A DNA stretch of 64,000 nt, taken from Dromiciops gliroides (taxonomy: Eukaryota; Chordata; Mammalia; Microbiotheria; Microbiotheriidae). Below the pieces are notes generated by a model. That model was not told where the DNA came from, ran no database searches, and saw nothing but the letters and a program-made list of their open reading frames with translations. Shown piece by piece: positions 1 to 12,600 of this stretch (within the stretch, counting starts at the first letter, position 1; each line of letters begins with the position of its first letter). The translations under genes were made by a program, and so were the position numbers. Where the stretch lies: the NCBI RefSeq assembly GCF_019393635.1, contig NC_057861.1, positions 544,890,711 to 544,954,710 of the forward strand, read 5' to 3'.

Positions 1-539
1 TATCTGTCTATGGGATGCATTCTATGAACATAATAGAATCTTATGAATATTATTATTCCATAAAAATCAATATGCTCTTGTCTCCTTATTCTATTACCAC
101 TATTCCCTTTCCAAAACTCCAACCCAGGATTTCTCCCATCAACCTTCTCTCTTATTTGCTGCTGAAGCAGATGGAGTCAGTTATACACTGTGATGATTAG
201 GTCCCCTCTATATGTGTGCTATTTATAATGTGATCATGGCTATCATGACAGGTGAGCCTGCCCCTGATCTTCACTAGGGCACTTCCAGGGGCACAGGTGT
301 TAGACAATTTAATTCATATCCAGGATCTTGCCAAAAAGGGCATAAATTAAATACAGATTCAATGTACAACATAGATTAGGTATAGGGCAGCAATTTATTT
401 GGCTAAAAGTGTCGAGAGTAATTAGAGCAAACAGGTGAGCCTCATCTTTGGGACCATGGGCCACTTCTAGTGGACCATGTATATTCTGCTCACACCGAAG
501 TGCTTGGTGCTTTGAGATGATGTAGCAAACTTTCTGTCA

Positions 540-615
540 TCTGTCAAGTGTCTGTCTGTGTCTCTCTGTCTCTGTGTCTTTCTCTGTGTGTCTTTTTCTG
601 TGGTCTGTCTTTTCC
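540..615. repeat. TCTG/TCTC-rich simple repeat
   Basis: Imperfect pyrimidine-rich run of gtctgtctgtgtctctctgt type. The rest of 1-1534 shows no gene, RNA or element that I recognise. Confidence 0.75.
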
Positions 616-1534
616 CTCTTTCTTGGACTTGCTAATAGGGGATGGATGGATTTATATCTGTTAGTTTCAGTCTATTCAGTAAAGGAAGAGCCAAGATATT
701 CTGCTAAGAGGGGTCCTTGGGAAATGGGGAGCTTGAGGAGAGAGGTGTAGAGCTGTTGTTGTGGGGATCTTGATACCCTTTCCCATCTAGAGAGTAATAC
801 AGCACTGCCTCTTCACTCTTTCCCTCAACTTACACTCAAATTGAAGGTTGGTCCTGAAAGAAATCAAAGTCTTAAGTGGATGAATAAAGCACCTTTAATT
901 GAGACAACAGGGTAGCAAACCTTCTCTCTGGCCTTCTATTGTTCATGTTTCTTTCAAGGTGCATCTGAGGTAAAAAAATCATTCTCTGTTGGGATAAGGC
1001 AAGGAATATATTGCCCCCAAAAGCCATTGCAGTGAGAATTCCCCATTTTTATAAAGAACATGCTAAGGAACTTAAAGAGTCTTAAAATGATTCATCCTTT
1101 ATATTTATTCACCATTTGTTGGGTTTGGCAAGAAACACCTGATGAATACATTTGATTTGGGAGCATGGAGTACTAATAAAGAAGACAGTGTCAGAGAATG
1201 TGACTTTGAACACCATCTAGGTTTTTGCTCTGAGAGTCAGAATCATCTAGTTGCTAGAAAGTGATTTTGGTGTTGTGGGTGGTTAGTAGACACAGAGTGC
1301 GTGTTGGTCACTCTGTGATATCAATGCCAAGTGATCATCCAAAGTTGAGGTGAGGGACCCCTCTGTATAGTCAGAAGAAGAATTTGAATATAAAAAGTTG
1401 GTCATAATATGTTGAGGAATGCTATTTCAGCTTCAAAGTTGAAACCAGAAAGAAGGAGCTTTTTTTTCTTCATTGTCATTCACTAGACCTTTACCGAGGA
1501 TGAATCAAAAAAGACACTTGAAAAGTATCTTGTG

Positions 1535-1718
1535 GGGGCAGCTAGGTGATACAGTAGATAAAGCACTGGCCCTAGATTCAGGAGAACCTGAGTTCAAATC
1601 CAGCCTCAGATACTTGATACTTATTAGCTGAGTGATGCTGGACAAGTCACTTAACCCTCATTGCCCCACAAAAACAAAATAAAACAAAACAAAAACAAAA
1701 ACAAACAAACAAACAAAT
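1535..1718 (+). mobile_element. WSINE1-like SINE
   Basis: Full body from ggggcagctaggtgat to ctcattgcccc, with a tail of CAAAA and CAAA units. It lies just downstream of the ANKS4B 3' UTR. Confidence 0.9.
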
Positions 1719-2025
1719 CCAAAATGTAGCTTATGAAATGAGACAACCATTTCCATGTTCCCTTGGTCTCTTCATGATGCTCAGTGGTGGTTTATTTGGA
1801 AAGAGTATTCCCAGAGTTCAGGACGTGAAGAACTAAAGGAAGATTATTCCAGAAGGCAATGGGGGGATTTTCCAGGTTCCCATTTGGATTTGGGGTCTTA
1901 TTTGTTTATTTTTTAGGTATAGAAAGAAAAGAGAGAGAAGCAGTGGCCTGCCATCAAGATATTTTCCAGACCTACATTATAAAAGCCACATAATCTTGAC
2001 TTCTACTCCTGGACATACTTATTTA
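1719..2025 (-). other. ANKS4B: ANKS4B 3' untranslated region (start) with candidate poly(A) signal
   Basis: Non-coding sequence after the ANKS4B stop. An AATAAA (minus strand) lies at 1910-1905, about 115 nt past the stop, and is one possible poly(A) signal. The true transcript end cannot be fixed from sequence alone; it might lie further left, past the SINE at 1535. Confidence 0.4.
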
Positions 2026-3112
2026 TCAGAGGCTTGTGTCAGTCATCTGGCCCGGATGCTGTAGTAACTGCTTCCTCCTGCCTATGGCACTGAGGATTTT
2101 CTTCCTTGGGCCCAACTGCATTTGAATGCTCTGGAGATCCTCATCTGAGCAAAGTAAGAGGGCATCTAGATCTATTTTTTCTCTCATGAGGATGGGGATA
2201 AACTCACTCAGGTTCTGAGACATCAAGAACAATTCAAGGGGGGTAATATCTGCTTCATCTTCCTCCCATTCCATTTCATTCTCATTCCAAGGCACATCAT
2301 CTTCATCCCCTTCTTCTATCTCTGACTCTGGGTTAGTCTCATCAGTGCTTCCTGGTCCTCCTTTCTGGAGTAATCCAGAAACTATATTAAAACCTATCTC
2401 TCTCTTGCTGTTTGGGATATCTTCAATGACTGAATTTCTTTTAAACACAATATTGCCCAGACCAGGACGGTTGAAAATGGACTCTTGCTGCACATCACTG
2501 TTCTCATCTTCAGTGAGCTGTATCTTGCCTTTGAAACCATTTGTGAATGACTCTTCCTCATCTTCCTGGAATACTTCCATCACATTTCGCTGCCCTCTCC
2601 TGCTCTCTTTCTCTGTTCCTTTTCCCATCTGGTCTTCTTCTGTGCTCCTATTCTTCTTAGCCCTTATCTTGAAGGTATCCATCAGACCCTTGGAGAATGT
2701 CCCAAATGCAGAAGAGTTTGAAGAAGATAATCTGGGAAAAGTGCCCTTAGAAGAAGTTAGAGTCCCAGCCTTCTCCTTGCTGAATGTGCGATTCATTCTA
2801 TTCTGATGTTTATCCTGAAGCTTTTCCCAATCTTTAATTTGCTTCCTGACGTTTCTTTGGGCCTGTTCCTTCTGTCTGGCCACCTTTTTTGGGTTCAGGA
2901 TGCTCTGGTCCCTGGCAGCTTTGTCTAGCAAGTTAACACATTCATTCTGCTCTCTGCTGGCAGCAGCATCCAGTGGAGATTGTAGGTCATTGTCTAGGGC
3001 AAATATATTGGCACCAAAGTTGATTAAAAATGAGACACAGTGGATATGTCCATTGGAGGCTGCACAATGGAGGGGAGTTTTCCCCCAGATGTCACATTTA
3101 TCAGGATCCCCC
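2026..3112 (-). CDS. ANKS4B: ANKS4B coding exon 2 (last)
   Basis: 1,087 nt coding the end of Gly55 to the stop TGA at 2028-2026. The acceptor is tttctcttctag at 3113; it sits inside a run of six G (minus strand), and the frame fixes the join so that the protein reads CSRG-GDPDKCD. The exon carries ankyrin repeats 2 and 3, the helical linker, the acidic region, the SAM domain and the PDZ ligand. As in human, nearly all the protein comes from this one large exon. Confidence 0.96.
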
Positions 3113-3569
3113 CTAGAAGAGAAAGTGTAGGAAACATGTTAGTGCCCTGTCATTCATTCACTCATCACCTATTATGTATCAAGAACTGTCCTAGGTACTA
3201 AGCATGCAAAACAAAACTAAAACAGCCCCTGATCTCAAGAAGCTTATGTTCTATTGGTAATAAACAGCATGAACACAGAACAGTGGACATAGAATAGATA
3301 CAAAGTACTTTCCCAAAGGGGGAGGACCCTAACTAGTGGGGAGGTTTCTTCTGAAGGTGGCACTTGAGTTGAACTTTGAAATAAACCAGAGAATCTGTGA
3401 GGGGGGCAGCTAGGTGGCTCAGCAGATAAAGAACCAGCCCGGGATTCAGGAGGACCTGAGTTCAAATTTGACCTCAGACACTTGACACTTCATAGCTGTG
3501 TGACCCTGGGCAAGTCACTTAACCCTCATTGCCCCACGAAAGAAAGAAAGAAAGAAAGAAAGGAAGGAA

Positions 3570-3639
<70 letters not shown>

Positions 3640-6600
3640 AGAAAAAAAGAGAGTCCGTGAGGTGGAGAGATGACGCATATACGTTTCAGACTGGGGGGAA
3701 AATCTTTGTGCAAAGATCTGAAGTGAGAGACAGGAAGTCATATGCTGGGAAAAACAAAATTAAACAAAAAAAGTTTGGCTGGAATTTAAGAGTTTGTAAA
3801 TGAGAGTATTGTGATAAACCTAGAGAGGAAGACTGAAGGCAGATTATCTTTTAAAGCCCTTAAGAGAGAAATTTTATTTTATTCTAGAGTCAAAAAGGAA
3901 CCACTGGAATTTCTGAACAGGGGAGCAATGTAATCAGAACTGTGCTTTAGGAATATCAATTTGGTGTCCATGTGTAAGATTGATTGGAAAGAAGGAAGGC
4001 TAGAGGTTAAAAGACCATTTAGGAGGTTATCAAAATAAGCTAGGCAAGAGGTGGTAAGGACCAAAAGTAGGTTGATGGTCCCAGGTGTGGTGAGAAAGAG
4101 ATGTACAAGAGAGAATTAATGGAGATAGCATTGATAAGAATTAGTAATTGATTAAGTATGAGAGTTAAGGAAGAGGGAAGAGTTCAGGATGGATGATTCT
4201 AGGATTGTCAACCTGGATGGTTAGATGGATAGTGTTATCTTCAACAGAAATAGGTACATTAGGAAGGGGTAAGGGTTAGGGAAAAAGGATAATGAGTTAT
4301 ATTTTAGATGTATGGAAGTTGAGGGTGCCTATGGGAAATCCAGTTCAAAATATGCAATAGGCAGCTGGTGAAGTGAGATCCAAGGATCCAAGAGTGATAC
4401 TGGGGCTGGATATAATTGATCTGGGAGTTGTTTGCATAGAGGTTGTGACTGCATATGGGGAAACCAATGATATTCTTGAGAGAAACTGTAGAGAAAGAAG
4501 AGAAGAGGGCTCTGGAGTTCAGCCATGCATAGGAGTTGGGACATTAATGATAACCCAACAAAGAAGACTAAGCGGTATCCATGTAAGGAGGGAAAAAATA
4601 GGAAAAAGCAGTCACAAAAACCTAAGGAGGAGAGAGTGGTCAATATTATTAAAAACTGAGAGGTCAAAAAGGATGAGGACTGAGAAAAGGTCATTAAATA
4701 TGACAATTAATAAATCATTGCTAACCTTGGAGAAAATAGTTTACCTTGAGTAATGGAATCAGAAATGAGATATTTATTGTACTGTGGTTGAGAAGTGAGT
4801 AAATGGAGGTAATATATGGAGATAGTTTTTTCTAATAGTTTAAGCTATGATGGGAGGAAACATAGGATGGTAGTTTGAATGTTCAGTAGAGTAAAATGAT
4901 GGCTTTTTTTTAAGATTGAAGGATATCTGGACATGTTTGTAAGCAGTAAGAAAGGAGCCACCATATGAGGGAGAGATTGAAAACTAGAGAGAGTGTGGCT
5001 AATGAAGGAATATGCTCCTAGAAGTGACTAAAGGGAATGGCATCAGGAGTATGAGTTGAGGAAGTAGCATTGCCAGGAGAAGGGCCAGCCAGCTCTTCTC
5101 AGACTAGAGCAAAGGAAGAAAGAGTGGAGAATAATAGGAAGGTGATTTGAAGTGTAGACCTGGGGAGAAGAGGGAGCTCAATTATGGTGGATGGTTCTGA
5201 TTTTTTCAGTGTTGTTCAGGAAGATAGACAATCATGAAATTAGGCTGATAAGGGTCATCACTGATGGGACTGGAAGGCCCTGACATTCCTAAAATTATCC
5301 CTAAATGCCATCTTTCTAATACAAAGGCCAACACAGAACAGGAAGTAGATCCAGGAGAATTTGGTGGGGAAAGAATAACCATCAGGGTGCTTGAAAAAAG
5401 GACAAAAATAAGTGGGAAGGGCACAGTTTGTCATGGACTTATAAATGAATGGAAAAGGGGCAGCTAGGTGGTACAGTGGATAGAGCACCAGCCCTGGAGT
5501 CAGGAGGACCTGAGTTCAAATCCAGCTTCAGACACTTGACACTTACTAGCTGTGTGACCTTGGGCAAGTCACTTAACCCTCATTGCCGAACCAAAAAACA
5601 AAACAAAACAAAATCAAAAATAAATGAATGGAAAAAACATTTCTTAATACTTATTATGTGCCAGGCAAAAAAGTGGCAAGAGTCCTAAAGCTTAGTCCTA
5701 AAGCTGAATTTCCTGAAGAAAGCTCAAGTCAACTAAAAGAGGTAGAGTTTTGAAAAGAAAAAAAACTATATTATTGAGAAAAAAAGAGGATGATAGAAGG
5801 GACAGGACTTTTGCTTGAAATGAAGATGGATGGGAAAAGAGAAAGTAGAGCTGCTCATTTCTCATTGTGCTGGCTTTCTTTGCAAAGGAGAATGGCCTTT
5901 GAACTGTCAATGACAGAACAAAAATGGCCAAAGGGGAGGTGATACTCAAGATAAGTAAGGAATGAGGAAAAGGGCACTTTACTGCCCTTGATCAATTCAT
6001 GTTGCCTCGCCCAATTCAACTGGGCGTCCTGAAATACTCAAAGAACTGGCAGATGTGATGGCTGGTTCACTGTCTGGGATATTTGAAATAGAGTGGAAAA
6101 AAAGGAGAGGCACTGTGGGGCTGGAGAAAGGCAAGTGTTATTTCAGTTTCCAGAAGAAGGAAATAAAGTCTTCATTGAGCAAAGATTCCTGGGAAAATTC
6201 TAGTTGAATCCTTTAAAGAAATAGTTAAGCCAAAGACACAATGATTTTAAAGAGCCAGCACAGCTTTGTCACAGATAGGTCATACCAAACTAATCTCATT
6301 TCCTTTTATGACAGGGTTACTAAACTGGTGGTTCAGGAAAACATATAGTTTACCCAGATTTAAGAAGAGTATTTGATAAAGGATTCCATACTATTCCTGC
6401 AAGAAAAATAGAGAGATGTGGGTCAGATGGTTATAGTTAGATTCTGAACTGGATGAAAGGCCAGACATGCTTGTAAGCAGTAAGAAAGAACTCTGTGGAT
6501 AAGAAAAGATCAAAGTGTAGTAATTAATGGTTCAGTGAAAAAATAAACTTGGCTGGAGGTCTCTAGGGCAAGGATCCAGGTATCTAAATGGTCATGGCCC

Positions 6601-9600
6601 TGTGAGATGTAACAATTTTAATGATGACTTGGATAAAGGCATGAATAGTGTAGCCATCAAATTTACAAATGTCACAAAGTTGAGAGGGAGAGCTACTATA
6701 CTGGATGGCAAGAACTGGGATCCAAAATGATCCCAACAGTCCTAGAGCACTGAGCTAACTCTAATAAGGCAAAATAAAATGCAAATAAGTGTAAAGTTTT
6801 ACTTAAGTATCAAAAAATCTACCCTGTCCAGTTCAGTTTGGAATATAGAATACCAAGTCTGGAAAGATAGACTCGCCAAATGGGGAGTTTGGTTTTAACT
6901 TTGAGGCTAGAGACATGAGCAAACCTGTACTTTAGAAAGCTATCTGTTGGAGCCCTCTCTTTGTCTAAAGTCCTGCTTCTTAAAATGTGGGTTGTGACCT
7001 CATGTGATGTTATGTGGGGGTTGCAAAAAATTTGGCAACACTAAAAGCTTGTGTTTACCTATTTTATATACCTATATTTCCAGAGATGCATAAAAATTTC
7101 TTGGGCAAAAAGGAGTTGCAAATGGAAAAAGTTTAAGAAGCCCTGGTCTAAAGTACACCTATTTTAACTTCATTACCCCCAAAGGCTATGGAACCAAGGA
7201 GAATGCTGTAGGTAAAGTTTACCTAAATTTTAGCAAAGTATTTTATAAAGTATCTCATATTACTCTTATGGAAGAGATAGAGAAGGGGCGGCTAGGTAGT
7301 GCAGTGGATAAAGCACCAACCCTGGATTCAGGAGGATGTGAGTTCAAATCCGGCCTCAGACACTTGACACTTACTAGCTGTGTGACCTTGGGCAAGTCAT
7401 TTAACCCTCATTGCCCCACCCCCCAAAAATAGTGTACTTGAAAGAGATAGAGAGATGAGGGTTCAATGATAATGTAGTTTGAAGGATTTGAAACTGGTTG
7501 AAATAAAGTAATAAATGACAATTTGTCTAAAGGTGTCCATTGAAATGTTCCAGGGGCTGTTCTTGGCCCTGTGCTATTTTTATCATGTTTATCAATGACT
7601 TAGATAAAGGGATAGATGGCATATTTATCAAATTTGTCATCCACTGTGCTAGCTACCCCTCCCAGTTCTGTTGGCGATCCCTCCCAGTTTTTAGCATCTG
7701 CAGAGTCAGAATACCAGAAGGTTTCAACAGCTTAGAGCACTGGGTTGACTCTAATAAGATGACATTCAATACAGATAAATGTAAAGTTTTAACTTTAGGT
7801 GAAAAAAATAGCTTCACAAGTATAGAATTGTTGGACAATTTGTCTAAAAAAGACATGGGGTTTTAATGGACAGTAAGCTCAATGATCCAGCAATATGAAG
7901 TGGCAGCCAAAAAAAAACTAATGTGACCTTGGACTGCATTTAGAGGGGCATAGCTTCAAGACATATAGAAGTGCTATCTCTATGTACTTTAGCATGATAA
8001 GACCATATCTCCAGTATTTTGTTAGGTTCTGGGCATCACAGTTTAAGAAGAATATTGATAAGCTTGAGGAAGCCAACCAGGAAGACAAAGGGACCTGAAT
8101 CCATATTCTGTGAGAATGTTGTTGTTTGGTTGTTTTTCAGTCCTGTCTGACTCATTATAACCCCCATTTGGGGTTTTCTTGGCAAAGATACTAAAGTGGT
8201 TTGCCATTTCCTTCTCTAGCTCATTTTACAGATAAGGTCTGCAAAATATATTTCATCCTCAAAATAACCTTGGAAGGTTTATTGTTCAGTCATTTCAGTC
8301 ATGTCTAACTCTTCTTGACCCCATTTGAGTTTTTCTTGGCAAAGACACTGGAGTGGTTTGCCATTTTCTTCTCCAGCTCATTTTACAGATTAGGAAACTA
8401 AGACAAACAGGGTTAAGTGACTTGCCCAGGATCACACAGCTAGGAAGTGTCTGAGGCTGGATTTGAACTCAAGTCTTTCTGACTCCAGGACAGGACAGGT
8501 ACACTGTGCCACATAGCTGCCTCCCATAAGAAAAGGACAAAGGAAATTAGGATGTGTATTCTAGGAAAAGAGAATGAGTTTTCTGATAGGACATAAGAGC
8601 TGTCATCAAGTATTCAAAACACTGTCCTGTGGAAGAAAGATCAGACTTGTTCTGTTCTGCTAAAAGATAGAACAAAGAGCTATGAACAGACACCGCTAAA
8701 GGGAAAATTGAAGTTTAACATCAGGAAAAACTTCGTTATGACTATACCTATCCAAAATGAAATGGGATGCCTTAGGAAGTGGCAGGCTCTTCTTCACTGG
8801 AAGTCTTCAAGCAGAGGTTGGATGAACACTTGTTGAATATGTAATAGAGGAGATTCCTTATGTATATGGGGTTGGACTAGATGGACTCCCAACTCTACAG
8901 TTCTAAAATATGACACACATGCACAAAAATGAGTGTATACAAAATCAAATGAATCTTTAGGGCAAATGAATAGACCTAAAAATTATGTGATAAGTAATGG
9001 AAGGATTGGATCTGTCTTCCCATTCTGCAGACAGCTTTGTGAAGTTTACAATTTCAAATTAAAGGGTTTAACATTCTCTTGGTCTACTAAAAAGAAAATC
9101 AGAAAATACCTCAAACAGATAACAGTGGTCGAGTACAATCATAAATGCTTGAAAAAAAACAACCCACAGGCAAGTGAGATTTTCCCATGTCATGGGGTTC
9201 CAAATGGTATTTCCAGTGTGGAGAAATTGCATTAAGAAGGACAAATATGATTATACAAGTATGCTCTGCTTTAAGGAAATCCGATTTGCAAAATTCCATA
9301 TTTATAAAACAGACACATCAGGAAATAAAATGTCATATTGTGAAAGAATTAAACACTTCACAGAAGAGTCTATTGCAAAATTCCTTAACGGTGAGCATCT
9401 AAAGTATATTTAAAATGTTTGAACCTACAAAAATTTAATTTATACAAAATTTTTCAGGAATGCAGTTGTATAAGGTGGGACACAACTGTACAAATTTGAG
9501 GGTCTCTTTGGCATTGAACAATCAAAAAGTTTGTCATTGTGTGTTAACTCTCCTCAGATTTGAATCATTTGCAGAGTCAGGCTCCAAAAAGGTCTCAATA

Positions 9601-12600
9601 GAACATATTGGGCTGAATCTAAGAAGATGAAATCCAATATGATATATGTGAAGTTTTACATTTGGGTTAAAATTTCTTTGCCACAAGGAAGGAATTTTCT
9701 GTTTCTATACCTGTCTTCAAAGTTAACTCCATCCTAAGAACAATTGTTCCCCATTTTTAGAAATTATTGCCCATTCCTGTACTGTTGTACAGAGATAGTT
9801 CTTATCCTTGAGGCTACAATTTCTATTTATAATCAAGTCCTTACAAATAATTTGAAGGGATCTTAGGTTATAGGATCATAGATATTGGGCAGGAAGAGAC
9901 TTTGGAAGTCACTGAGTCCTATCCCCTCACTTTACAGATGGATAAACTGAAGCCCAAAGGGTTACATAATTTGCCTCAGGTCACACAAGTGATGCTTGAC
10001 AGAGATGAGATTTGAACCCAGGTCTTCAGATTCTGGATGACTAATGTAGCTCTGTGGATAGAATGCTAGGCCTGGAGTCAGGAAAACTCATCTTCCTGCG
10101 TTCAAATCTGGCTTCTGACACTAACTAGGTATGTGACCTTCGGCAAGTCACTTCATCCTGTTGACCTCAGTTTCCTCACCTGTAAAAATGAGCTGGAGAA
10201 GAAAATGGCAAACCAGTCCAGTATCTTTGCCAAGAAAACCCCAAATGGGGTCATGAAGAGTCAGACATGACTGAAAATAACCAAAAAAATAACTTCAGAT
10301 TCTAAATCCTACACTCATTCTGGCCATTAGAATGAAAGGAAATCTTACCAAAAAAAATTTATAGCCAGGGACCATTTGTGGTGGCTTTAGCATGTTGGAT
10401 ATATACTATGTGGAGAAGTAATATAAAGCCATGAACAAGAATCATACAGGATAAAGAAATGTAGTGGGGTTGCAATCTGAACCAATGGGAGAAGTATCTA
10501 CATGAGAGAAATCTATTAAAGTCAAAGTCATCTTCAGATTTGGTGAACTTGCCATCTATAACTTGATCTGAGTTATTGATTAAAATGTTCAATACCACAG
10601 GTCCAATCACAGAGAACTGAGTTACTGGATGGTCTCTCTCCTGGTTATTACTATGGAGAGGCATTCTTTGACACTTATTCCCTGTGTGAACTTGGGCAGG
10701 CCCTTAATTTCCCTGGGCCTTATTTTCCTCATCTTGAAAACAAGAGTGTTCACTGACTGAAGTCCCTTCTAGATTTAGAGCTATGATACTATGACCATCC
10801 AAGAAAGAGACTGGCCTACACTTGGGAACACAGATGATCATTCAGCTGTAGTAGTAATAGTCTATAACTTACTGCACAGTACTCTCCATAATAGTTCAGA
10901 TTTCAGTCTTGTTTTGTTTTGTTGTTTTAATGGCTTGTGAGTGCTTACTCCTCAACTCTAAGCACCTGTTTAAAATTTTTCCAGCCATTTAATGCCACTC
11001 AACTTCCTCTGTGTGTGTGTGTGTGGTGTAATGAATGGGGTTAAGTGACTTGCCTAGGGTCACACAGCTAGTAAGTGCAAAAGTCTGAGGTCAAATTTGA
11101 ACTCAGGTCCTCCTGAATCCAGGACCATATCTCTTTTCATTGTACCACCTAGCTACTTCAACTTCCTTTCCTAAGTATCAACAACTTCATAGCCATATCT
11201 CCCTCCTTTTTATCCTTGCACCAACCTTCTATAGGTTTCACTAACTTTCCCCACCCACTGATCCTCTCTATTAATTTGCTTTACTCTCTAATTGTTCCAC
11301 TAACCTTTTCTAACTTCCCTTTCCTCATCTTGAAACTACTTCCTTAGGGGCAGCTAGATGGGTACAGTGGATAAAGCACCTGCTCTGGATTCAGGAGGAC
11401 CTGAGTTCAAATCTAGCCTCAGACACTTGACACTAGCTGTGTGACCCTGGGTAAGTCACTTAACCCACACACAAAAAAGAAACTACTTTTTCCTTATCCT
11501 TTTTAAATTTGATAATTCTTCAGATTTTACTACCTAATCTTATGCCACTGCTAAGTGGCATGGGGGATAGACTAGTGTCCTTGGAGTCAGGAATACCTAA
11601 GTTCAAATCTAGCCTCAAACAGTAATTAGCTAAGCAATCATGGGCATCACTTAATTTCTGTCTGCCTCAGTTTCTTTATCTGTAAAACGGGAATAACAAA
11701 AGCACCTATATCCCAGGAGGACAGCTAGGTGACAAAGTGGATAAAGTGCTAGACCTGAAGTCAGAAAAACCTGAGTTCAAATTCAGCCTCAGGCACTCAC
11801 CAGCTATGTGATCCTGGGCAAATCACTTAACCCTGTTGACCTATTTCCTCATCTGTAAAATGAGCTGGAGAAAGAAATGGCAAACCACTCCAGTGTCTTT
11901 GCCAAGGAAACCCTAAATGGTGTCAAGAAGAGTAAGACACAACTGAAATGACTGAACAACAAACCTTCCAAGGTTATTGTGAGGATGAAACATATTTTGC
12001 AAACCTTAAAACACTATATAAATCCTAGCAATTATTAGTAGCATTATCATTATCATATCCTATTTAACTGTCCTTGACCATGCTCTTTTTTTCAACCCAG
12101 AAATAGAATGTGGATCAGCATGTAGGCTTGGAGACTATTCTTAAAGCTTTCCTTATTTTATCCCATTTCACAAATTTTTTTCTTGCCAAATTTAACCTCT
12201 GACATATCTCAGTGGTCAAAACCCTTTCAAGACACCTGACCAATGTTCCCCTCCTCATCTGGATTCAATTCTTCTCTCTTCTTACACTTTTCTCATAGAA
12301 GCAAAAAGTAGCCCTGTCTTTGGTATCTTCCCTGCCTATAGATACTCAGTGAATTGCTCACATACTGTCTTCATAATTGTGTCACTTACAGCATAAATTT
12401 CCTCTATGTATATTTGATCCAATCCAGTTACTTTTCCCACCTTGCTTCTCTTTAGTACCATTTCTACCTCCCCTATGAGTACAAGTGTGATGGTTCTCCT
12501 ATCGTTATTGATGGAAACACGTTATAAAAAAATCCTGATACGGGATGACCCTGGGCAAGTCATTTAATCCTCATTGTGCTGCAAAACAAAACAAAACAAA

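Larger units (their letters stand above)
7154..8910 (+). mobile_element. CR1/L3-type LINE fragment, copy 2, with 3' end
   Basis: Reads [17 protein letters not shown] near 7588 and [19 protein letters not shown] near 7733, both CR1-family motifs. It then runs to the family's 3' part: 'ctggacatgatagaagcccaggtattct'-like text, and the end with gaagtcttcaagcagagg and ggttggactagatgg at about 8800-8885. It is interrupted by SINEs at 7285 and 8118-8525 and is broken. Confidence 0.78.

Noticed and set aside
3482-3741. Lysine/glutamate and phenylalanine-serine-rich open frames
   Set aside because: They are translations of the (GAAA)n SINE tail.
8933-9413. Open frames of 100 and 79 codons on the plus strand
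   Set aside because: Overlapping in different frames, no recognisable domain, no splice signals linking to ANKS4B; probably chance in worn repeat-derived sequence.
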